The notes under the pieces: generated by a model
What the model was told of the DNA's origin: nothing
The model's input: the letters and a program-made list of their open reading frames with translations, nothing else
Databases searched by the model: none
NCBI GenBank assembly: GCA_000990445.1
Contig: LBTJ01000002.1
Span: 1-39,942, forward strand
Direction of reading: 5' to 3'
DNA: 39,942 bases
Origin: Candidatus Roizmanbacteria bacterium GW2011_GWA2_37_7
GTDB taxonomy: Bacteria; Patescibacteriota; Microgenomatia; UBA1406; GWC2-37-13
Part shown: piece after piece, positions 34,695 through 39,942 of the stretch
Position numbering within the stretch: position 1 is the stretch's first letter
How the letters are laid out: every line of letters begins with the position of its first letter
Position numbers and translations under genes: made by a program

Positions 34695-35278
34695 GAAAAT
34701 CAAAAATCTGCAGAAGTGCATATTTAGCAGGAGGTACTGCTTTGGCCCTTCATCTAGGACATCGTGTTTCAATTGATCTAGATTTTTTTAACGAAGTAGA
34801 TTTTGATTCACGCGAAATTGTAACCCGCCTTAAAACACTTGGGGTTTATGAATCGCAACAGCAAACAGAAAAAACTATAAATGGAATTTTTAACTCAGTT
34901 AAATTCAGTTATTTTTATTATCCATACAAACTCATATCACCAACAATTGAGTTTAAAGAAATCGCTCTTGCAAGTACAGAAGATATCGCAGCAATGAAGC
35001 TTGTTGCGATAACCGATAGGGGTACAAAAAAAGATTATATTGACTTGTATTTCCTTGCCAAAAAATATTCGTTTGAAGAAATGTTTGAATTTTATGAAAA
35101 AAAATATCACCTTCTGGACCAGAATCGGATGACAATCCTCAAAAGTCTCAACTATTTTTTTGATGCAGACGAATCTGAAATGCCGGTCATGATCGAAAAA
35201 ATCCAATGGGAAGAAGTAAAATCCTATTTCAAAGCAATTGTCCCTCCTCTTGCAAAAAAAATACTTGATCTTGAATAA
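34643..35278 (+). CDS. AbiEii/AbiGii-type nucleotidyltransferase
   Basis: The 211-aa protein has SAYLAGGTALALHLGHRVSID followed by LDFF. The GG-T and the DxD (in SIDLDFF) form the nucleotidyltransferase active site of the AbiEii/DUF1814 family. Further on, IALASTEDIAAMKLVAITDRGTKKDYIDLYFL is the conserved K-x-R-x2-KDxxD region. AbiEii toxins inactivate tRNA by adding nucleotides and serve in type IV toxin-antitoxin or phage defence systems. Catalytic residues are intact. The usual partner AbiEi is replaced by the small DUF6922 protein just upstream. It sits inside a sugar-catabolism cluster, suggesting insertion of a mobile module. Confidence 0.87.
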   Translation: MFTRTLSDNAAKALAALGKSKICRSAYLAGGTALALHLGHRVSIDLDFFNEVDFDSREIVTRLKTLGVYESQQQTEKTINGIFNSVKFSYFYYPYKLISPTIEFKEIALASTEDIAAMKLVAITDRGTKKDYIDLYFLAKKYSFEEMFEFYEKKYHLLDQNRMTILKSLNYFFDADESEMPVMIEKIQWEEVKSYFKAIVPPLAKKILDLE

Positions 35279-35296
35279 AATGAATGAACTTTTCGA

Positions 35297-35302
35297 TATA
35301 AT
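35297..35302 (+). promoter_or_regulatory. -10 box TATAAT 5 nt before the PfkB start
   Basis: An exact TATAAT precedes the ATG at 35308 by 5 nt. TTGAAT at 35271-35276 could be a -35 box, but the 20-nt spacer is long. Confidence 0.5.
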
Positions 35303-35307
35303 GCCAT

Positions 35308-36375
35308 ATGAGTCGCTTTGTGACTATAGGGCATATTTGCCATGATCTTTATCCAGGAAGCCTCTATCCTGATGACCCGGGGACACTTGGCGGAGCAGTA
35401 ACGTTTGCTGCTGCTGTTGCCGCAAAATTCGGTATTCCAACAACAGCGATAACCAGTGCACCGTACAATCATCCGCGCTGGGGTGATTTTCAAGAACTTG
35501 GCCGTTCTTTGAATTTTCAGCCAGTAAATGTAAATCACGGACTTTATCCAAATGATGGGAGTATCACAACTTTTGTCAATGAATATAACGTGCAGGGTGA
35601 CCGAATACAACATCATCCTTCACGTAATAATCCATTTGATATGCGACATTTTCCACAGATTGCAAAACACCTGAGTCCTGAAGATATCGTCTTAATTGGC
35701 ACGGTGACCTATGATGAAATATCCCCAGAGCTCTTGAGAGCAATAAAAGGAGAGGTAAATAAAGTTGGTATTACTCTCCAGGGACTTTTGCGTTACGTTC
35801 ACCCTGATACCAAACGAGTTACTGGCGGTCCTTTTCCGCAGTGGAGAGAGATTGCTTCATCTGTGGATTACATATCTCTGAGTCTTGAAGATCTTCAATT
35901 TCCAGACGGAATGAGTTTACTTGCAGATTTTGTCCGCATATGTCCACTTGTGACACTCACTGATGGACCATGTGGTGTTCATATCTATTCAAATGGTGCA
36001 CATGAACACATACCTGCATTTTATCTGAATGAAAACGAAATATTAGGCGGTGCCTGGACCGGAGCAGGGGATACGTGGACTACAACATTTATGTGTGCGC
36101 GTATGCACGGTCAACCTTCAAAAAAAGCTGCTGCCTTAGCTCATTTTTATACTGCTATGAAAATCCGCAAAGATCCAGAATTAATAATTTCAAAGCCCGA
36201 TGGTATCCCTAGTTTGCCATCCCAGATAGAAATTGAACAATTTAGATTACTAAATTCTGACCGCGTTATGGAGTTTCTTCATCAAAATAATCTTCTTGCT
36301 GACGATCTTCAACATCTTTTTGAGGGACATCAAAATGCACAAGAAGAATCAATGCATCTGAGGATCGAAACATAA
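35308..36375 (+). CDS. PfkB-family carbohydrate kinase
   Basis: The 355-aa protein is a ribokinase/PfkB-type kinase. The N-terminal GTLGGAVTFAAAVAAKFG is the sugar-binding glycine motif. LTDGPCGVHIYSNG precedes the C-terminal GGAWTGAGDTWTTTFMCAR, where the second Asp of GAGD is the catalytic base and the Gly-rich turn is the anion hole. The substrate in this broad family ranges from fructose phosphates to nucleosides; the neighbours suggest a sugar. Length is slightly above the usual 300-330 aa, with a C-terminal tail of about 60 polar residues. Confidence 0.88.
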   Translation: MSRFVTIGHICHDLYPGSLYPDDPGTLGGAVTFAAAVAAKFGIPTTAITSAPYNHPRWGDFQELGRSLNFQPVNVNHGLYPNDGSITTFVNEYNVQGDRIQHHPSRNNPFDMRHFPQIAKHLSPEDIVLIGTVTYDEISPELLRAIKGEVNKVGITLQGLLRYVHPDTKRVTGGPFPQWREIASSVDYISLSLEDLQFPDGMSLLADFVRICPLVTLTDGPCGVHIYSNGAHEHIPAFYLNENEILGGAWTGAGDTWTTTFMCARMHGQPSKKAAALAHFYTAMKIRKDPELIISKPDGIPSLPSQIEIEQFRLLNSDRVMEFLHQNNLLADDLQHLFEGHQNAQEESMHLRIET

Positions 36376-36427
36376 AAAAAGAAATAAAAATATGGTACTA
36401 TCATGGTAGAAACTTTTTTGTGATCAT

Positions 36428-37636
36428 ATGTCAACAGCTTTACAAGCATTTGAATTTTCTACAAAATTTCTTCTTCAAAATCAAACCGAGTTTGGAATGG
36501 CAGCTGCACGTCCGAGTAAAAACATGGAAAAGGGGACATATGCTTCGCTTTTCCCACGAGATATCGGCGTTTCGACTCTGGGCATGCTTGCATCTGACAA
36601 TGAAGAACTCATCAATCTTGCAAAAAAATCTTTGGAAAATCTGGTGCCTTCGCAATCCAAACGAGGTCAGTTTCCTCAAAATTATGTACCTGATAAAAAA
36701 GAAATTCACTGGTGGATGCCGGGTACCATTGATGGCACGTTGTGGTGGAGTATTGCTTTTTTAGAATTTATCAAAAAAACCAATGACCAAAGATTTTACC
36801 ATAAATATAAAGATAATCTTGATAAGGCTTTTACATGGTTGGTCTATCAGGACACGAATAATGACCATCTACTTGAGCAAGGAGAATGCGCTGGCTGGGA
36901 TGATGAAATGCCAAGACACGGGACTGTGCTGTACTCAAACGCCTTGTGGTATTGGCTGATGAAGCTTCGGATTGAGGTAGAGAAGAGAAGTGATTTCAAT
37001 AACCTGAAAGAACGGATTTATGAAGGAGTAAATACCTTGCTGTGGGTGCATAAATCCGACGATCGGTGTGGAAATTATGTACCGGAAAATGAATATACAA
37101 AATCAATGGTATATGCACAAACCATGATCGAATGGTCAAACACGCAGGCAGTATACCTCCCATATTACCTAGGATTTTCCTCACATCGCTCATTTGAGAT
37201 GCGGCTTGAGACATATGGCAATATTCTGGCATGCCTTACCGGACTTGCCGATGAAAAAAAAGCCGAATTGATCACTCAAGAGATTATTCGCGCTGGTGTA
37301 AATCTTCCCTATCCTATCAAAGTTTTATATCCACCAATCTATCCGGGAGAGTCTGACTGGCGGCTGTACATGGCAAAGGGAAGGCAGAATTACCCCTGGC
37401 AGTATCACAATGGCGGAATTTGGCCATACATCGGAGGGTTCTGGGTCTGGTGGCTGTCAAAATATGACAAAAAAATAGCAGCAGCAGAACTTGAAAAATT
37501 AGCTAAAGCTAATGCCATAAACAACTGGGAGTTCAATGAATATCTTCATGGAATTCATGGAACGCCTATGGGAGTGCCATTCCAATCCTGGAATATGGCA
37601 ATGTACATCAAAGCATATACCTCTGTAAAAATATAA
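36428..37636 (+). CDS. (alpha/alpha)6-barrel glycoside hydrolase (GH100/amylo-glucosidase-like)
   Basis: The 402-aa protein shows the helical-barrel pattern of neutral invertases and amylo-alpha-1,6-glucosidases. It has YASLFPRDIGVSTLG near residue 40, MPGTIDGTLWW, GWDDEMPRHG (acidic loop), YPWQYHNGGIWPYIGGFW, and NEYLHGIHGTPMGVPFQSWN near the C-terminus. No signal peptide is visible, so it would act in the cytoplasm. The likely role is release of a hexose from an imported or stored oligosaccharide for the kinases next to it. The exact GH family is uncertain. TACTAT (36396-36401) is a weak promoter candidate. Confidence 0.75.
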   Translation: MSTALQAFEFSTKFLLQNQTEFGMAAARPSKNMEKGTYASLFPRDIGVSTLGMLASDNEELINLAKKSLENLVPSQSKRGQFPQNYVPDKKEIHWWMPGTIDGTLWWSIAFLEFIKKTNDQRFYHKYKDNLDKAFTWLVYQDTNNDHLLEQGECAGWDDEMPRHGTVLYSNALWYWLMKLRIEVEKRSDFNNLKERIYEGVNTLLWVHKSDDRCGNYVPENEYTKSMVYAQTMIEWSNTQAVYLPYYLGFSSHRSFEMRLETYGNILACLTGLADEKKAELITQEIIRAGVNLPYPIKVLYPPIYPGESDWRLYMAKGRQNYPWQYHNGGIWPYIGGFWVWWLSKYDKKIAAAELEKLAKANAINNWEFNEYLHGIHGTPMGVPFQSWNMAMYIKAYTSVKI

Positions 37637-37637
37637 T
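37632..37637 (+). promoter_or_regulatory. -10 box TATAAT 5 nt before the nagB-like remnant
   Basis: An exact TATAAT overlaps the stop codon of the glycosidase gene and lies 5 nt before the ATG at 37643. That ATG opens the broken NagB-like gene in its original frame. Confidence 0.45.
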
Positions 37638-37642
37638 AAAGC

Positions 37643-38046
37643 ATGCTATCAATCAAAAACTATCCATCGTATAATGCTCTTTCCCTTGAATCTGCTCAGT
37701 AAATTCAATCTTGGTCTTGCTTCAGGAAATTCGCCAAAAGGCATGTACAACCATCTTATCTGCATGCTTTCTGAATCTCATCTTGATCTATCTCAGTTTC
37801 ATACAATAAATCTAGATGAATTTTATCCGATCTCTCAAACTGATGATCGTAGTTTTTTTCAGGAAATGTTTCATGGGTTTTGCAACAATTCTTGAATCAA
37901 AAGAAATCATTCTGCTGGCAACCGGAGAATCAAAACAAGATATATTTTACAAGCTTCAAAAGCTCAATACACCAGATCCAGATTTACCTGCAAGCTATTT
38001 ACTCAATCACCCCAAAACAACAATATTCACAGATATTAAGATATAA
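37643..38046 (+). pseudogene. Broken glucosamine-6-phosphate deaminase (NagB-like)
   Basis: Three pieces in different frames match NagB/SugarP_isomerase. From 37643, IKNYPSYNALSLESAQ is the usual N-terminus but stops at 37702. A second frame continues with KFNLGLASGNSPKGMYNHLI and HTINLDEFYPI, the glycine loop and the LDE motif. A third, from about 37875, has MGFATILESKEIILLATGESKQ and DPDLPASYLLNHP, the C-terminus. About 10 codons are lost at the first join and roughly 105-110 codons at the second, including the catalytic GIGxNGHIxFNEP region. It cannot encode a working enzyme as it stands. Genome decay or misassembly could explain it. Confidence 0.82.
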
Positions 38047-38063
38047 CCTTAAGTCCAGTGAAT

Positions 38064-38112
38064 TTCACGCTTCATGCTTTGTGTAATGCGTTACACATTA
38101 CGCGCTAAATGT
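38064..38112. repeat. Heptanucleotide tandem repeat (TWYRYRY) upstream of the flippase gene
   Basis: Seven consecutive 7-bp units are seen: TTCACGC, TTCATGC, TTTGTGT, AATGCGT, TACACAT, TACGCGC and TAAATGT. Five fit T-W-Y-R-Y-R-Y exactly and two have one mismatch. The next unit, TACAATA, contains the presumed -10 box of the flippase. Confidence 0.7.
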
Positions 38113-38118
38113 TACAAT
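38113..38118 (+). promoter_or_regulatory. TACAAT box at the end of the heptad array
   Basis: TACAAT lies 6 nt before the ATG at 38125 and is in phase with the 7-bp repeat upstream. GTTACA, 17 nt upstream, is a poor -35 candidate that also belongs to the array. Confidence 0.4.
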
Positions 38119-38124
38119 AATGAA

Positions 38125-39405
38125 ATGATCGCAAGACTCATCCGCTTCATCAAAGATCCCACAAGCACAAACATCATCATCAATACAAGCGGAAACTACC
38201 TGAATGTTGCGTTTACTGCATTTTTCGCACTTATTTTGTTTCGTTCTATGACGCCCATTGAGTATGGAGTTTTTAGTGTGCTTATCGGGATATCGTATAT
38301 CACATCAAACATTCTTGAGTTTGGGACTACAGCTACAATTTATTCGACTGTGCCGGTTTTGTTTCATGAAGATGATAGCAGGCTATATACATTTATCAAA
38401 AGCACATTTTTCTATCAGACTTTTTTATCTATTGTGGTAATTGTATCTTTAATCGTCAGCTTTCCGATACTTGACAAAATGTTTTTTAAAACAGGAGCAC
38501 CTCAATGGATTTTAACTATGACTGCATGTACGATCATCTTGTTTGTTTGGCAAAATTTTTTGACAAATGTCTTATTTGCATCAAAACGTTTTTTTCGCGC
38601 CAACCTCTATCATAATACATCAAATCTTATCAAGGCGATCATATTGATCGTACTTAGCGTGACAAATAATATCAGTATTGCAACGGTCATCATGACATAT
38701 GGACTTATCGGTCCTTCGGTCTTTTTTCTTCTGGTACTTTACAAAAACTATGAACGGATCGAGCCCATGAAACATGCGAGCGTCAAGCGTGATGAAATCA
38801 AACTCAACTACACGCTCACGTACTTTGCTGCTTCACAGTTTTACAATGTCGGACTACGAATGGATCTATTTTTACTTTCATTTTTTGGACTGAGAGAGCA
38901 GGTAGGATTTTACGCATCTGCACAAAAAATAATTCTTTCGATTATCGCAACAGTTGTGAGTATTTCACAGGTGCTTTCACCGCAGTTTGCTGCAGCAAAA
39001 ACGCGTAGTGAAATAAACAAACTTATGAAGAAAGGTTTCACCTACATGCTTATTCCTATTGGCATATTTATCGCACTGATATTGACTCCAACCGCTGTAT
39101 TTAATCTGGTATTCACTGAAAACTTCAATCAAGCAATCGGCATCACAAAAATTCTTGCAGTTCCATTTAGCCTTAGCGCTGTCGGAACAGTGATCACGTT
39201 GTATTTACTTTATACTGTCAAAAAACCTGTCTATATCCTGATTTCTAATATATTCTTTTTTATCATTCTTTCCGGAGGTTCATACCTCCTTATCCCTCAA
39301 TATGGGATGTATGGCCCTCCTTTTGCTATTGCAGGTGCGTATATTGTTGCCATCGGCGTGCAGGTTGCGGGATTTTTTAAGGAACATAAGAACATGATTC
39401 AATAA
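38125..39405 (+). CDS. Polysaccharide flippase (Wzx/MOP superfamily)
   Basis: The 426-aa protein has 12-14 membrane segments in the layout of oligosaccharide flippases. The N-terminal FALILFRSMTPIEYGVFSVLIG is the usual first pair of segments, and LRMDLFLLSFFGLREQVGFYASAQKI is the conserved central motif. It would move lipid-linked glycan units across the membrane, linking it to the glycosyltransferases in the window. The ATG at 38125 is chosen over the TTG at 38074, because the earlier start would translate the heptad array. The stop overlaps the convergent gene by 7 nt. Confidence 0.88.
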   Translation: MIARLIRFIKDPTSTNIIINTSGNYLNVAFTAFFALILFRSMTPIEYGVFSVLIGISYITSNILEFGTTATIYSTVPVLFHEDDSRLYTFIKSTFFYQTFLSIVVIVSLIVSFPILDKMFFKTGAPQWILTMTACTIILFVWQNFLTNVLFASKRFFRANLYHNTSNLIKAIILIVLSVTNNISIATVIMTYGLIGPSVFFLLVLYKNYERIEPMKHASVKRDEIKLNYTLTYFAASQFYNVGLRMDLFLLSFFGLREQVGFYASAQKIILSIIATVVSISQVLSPQFAAAKTRSEINKLMKKGFTYMLIPIGIFIALILTPTAVFNLVFTENFNQAIGITKILAVPFSLSAVGTVITLYLLYTVKKPVYILISNIFFFIILSGGSYLLIPQYGMYGPPFAIAGAYIVAIGVQVAGFFKEHKNMIQ

Positions 39406-39942
39406 GTCGTGCAATAAACGTCATTCTTTGCAATTATTATCTCTCTCCCCAAACCCCCCAAACTTCCTAACCTCCTTAAATCTCTCACCTCAAGTTCTGG
39501 CGCATAATATTTCAAAGGATCTGACGAAGACAAAATCATATATATCGGTGCTTTTCCATTTTTTAATATTTGAGCCAGGTTTTTCCAATCTTCACGATGA
39601 AACTGTGGATTGAGAAGATAGAACAAAGACCAGGAAAGAAAACCGATAAACACTAATGGCGCTAACTGATGTATTAGTTTGAGCGAAGCTACTTTATTTT
39701 GATCTGCCAACTGGCGGACGCGAGCCCCTCTGGGTGACGACGTGTAAAAAAATGGTAGCGAGTTTACACTATACGAAAGCAATAAACTCAAAAATACAAT
39801 CAAATACTGAAATCGAAAATACTGAAGCAATGGAGATACAAATGAAAATATAATCCCAAGAATAATCGGTACACAAAAGAAAAAAATCAACATTTTCACC
39901 ACCCTAAAGTCCCAAACCCCCCTAACCCTCCCCAAAACCCCC
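39399..39942 (-). CDS. C-terminal part of a GT-C-like membrane protein with repeat insertions (partial)
   Basis: The frame is open to the right edge of the window, so the N-terminus is missing. The visible part has three or four membrane segments (such as MLIFFFCVPIILGIIFSF and LAPLVFIGFLSWSLFYLL) and then FHREDWKNLAQILKNGK and PLKYYAPELEVRDL. This membrane-then-soluble end is common in PMT/ArnT-like GT-C proteins. Three stretches look foreign: a G-rich repeat at the right edge, a GC-rich block giving PRGARVRQLADQ, and a G-rich block giving RRLGSLGGLGRE. All keep the frame. A start inside the window (TTG 39935, ATG 39893) is possible but less likely. Confidence 0.6.
   Translation of the reverse strand, partial: GVLGRVRGVWDFRVVKMLIFFFCVPIILGIIFSFVSPLLQYFRFQYLIVFLSLLLSYSVNSLPFFYTSSPRGARVRQLADQNKVASLKLIHQLAPLVFIGFLSWSLFYLLNPQFHREDWKNLAQILKNGKAPIYMILSSSDPLKYYAPELEVRDLRRLGSLGGLGREIIIAKNDVYCTTY
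39443..39480. repeat. C/G-rich repeat inside the 3' end of the partial GT-C gene
   Basis: The plus strand carries runs such as CCCCAAACCCCCC followed by CTTCCTAACCTCC. On the coding strand this gives GGTTAGGAAGTTTGGGGGG and the peptide RRLGSLGGLG. It resembles the G-rich block at 39901-39942 at the other visible end of the gene. Confidence 0.55.
39706..39742. repeat. GC-rich block with two small palindromes inside the partial GT-C gene
   Basis: GCCAACTGGC (39706-39715) and CCC-TCT-GGG (39726-39734) stand out from the AT-rich neighbourhood. They sit between two membrane segments and encode a hydrophilic peptide. The look is that of a dispersed palindromic repeat unit. Confidence 0.5.
39901..39942. 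repeat. Telomere-like G-rich repeat (G-quadruplex candidate)
   Basis: On the minus strand the sequence holds at least five G-runs of three or more separated by TTA, TTT, TTTT or A. Examples are GGGGTTTTGGGG and GGGTTAGGGGGG. It continues to the window edge and lies in the open frame of the partial GT-C gene. Confidence 0.6.

Noticed and set aside
36391-36418. Rho-independent terminator after the PfkB gene (T-run at 36413-36419)
   Set aside because: The only possible stem before the T-run is three base pairs, too short.
38074-38124. Earlier TTG start for the flippase
   Set aside because: The first 17 residues would be translated heptad repeat and presumed promoter; the ATG at 38125 fits the family's N-terminus.
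39901-39942. True telomere or linear replicon end
   Set aside because: The G-rich stretch lies in an open coding frame and a similar block occurs inside the same gene; nothing shows a molecule end.
1-39942. CRISPR array, tRNA or rRNA genes, insertion sequences
   Set aside because: No regular repeat-spacer pattern, cloverleaf, rRNA-like stretch or transposase reading frame was seen on either strand.

Overview
The window is a gene-dense, AT-rich stretch of bacterial DNA without rRNA, tRNA or CRISPR arrays. Short intergenic gaps, many glycosyltransferases and large membrane GT-C proteins, few Shine-Dalgarno sites, and start codons sitting directly behind TATAAT-like boxes suggest a Candidate Phyla Radiation (Patescibacteria) genome, perhaps Microgenomates. 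No phylogenetic marker is present, so this is inference from style.

Region 1 (1-12076, + strand) is a cell-surface polysaccharide locus: two methyltransferases (one a sugar C-methyltransferase), two NAD-dependent epimerase/dehydratases, a GT4 glycosyltransferase, and two amino-sugar modules. Each module pairs a DegT-type PLP aminotransferase with a hexapeptide-repeat acyltransferase; the second adds a Gfo/Idh/MocA dehydrogenase and so resembles WbpB/WbpE/WbpD. A large GT-C-like membrane protein closes the region.

Region 2 (12077-17572, - strand) is a DUF4956 / VTC / CotH-kinase operon. Its 1340-aa protein joins a membrane anchor, a metallophosphoesterase-like domain with degenerate metal motifs, a CotH kinase domain and a parallel beta-helix.

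Region 3 (17573-27335) holds membrane proteins, GT-C glycosyltransferases, a GT2-GT-C fusion, a broken free-standing paralogue of the fusion's GT-C half, a GT2 glycosyltransferase and a methyltransferase carrying heptanucleotide repeats in its coding sequence.

Region 4 (27365-30183) has an unrecognised protein, GDP-mannose 4,6-dehydratase on the - strand, and a Phd/VapC-type toxin-antitoxin pair with a promoter-operator.

Region 5 (30186-38046) is a sugar catabolism island: galactokinase divergent from aldose 1-epimerase, a broken galT, a hexokinase-like kinase, a DUF6922/AbiEii pair, a PfkB kinase, an (alpha/alpha)6 glycoside hydrolase and a broken NagB-like deaminase. Region 6 (38064-39942) has a polysaccharide flippase and a partial GT-C protein invaded by in-frame repeats.

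Three points stand out. Many starts lie 5-10 nt after a -10-like hexamer, suggesting leaderless mRNAs. Three genes (GT-C, galT, nagB-like) carry internal frame-breaking deletions within about 12.5 kb. Period-7 repeats and G-rich or palindromic repeats lie between and inside genes, sometimes keeping the reading frame.
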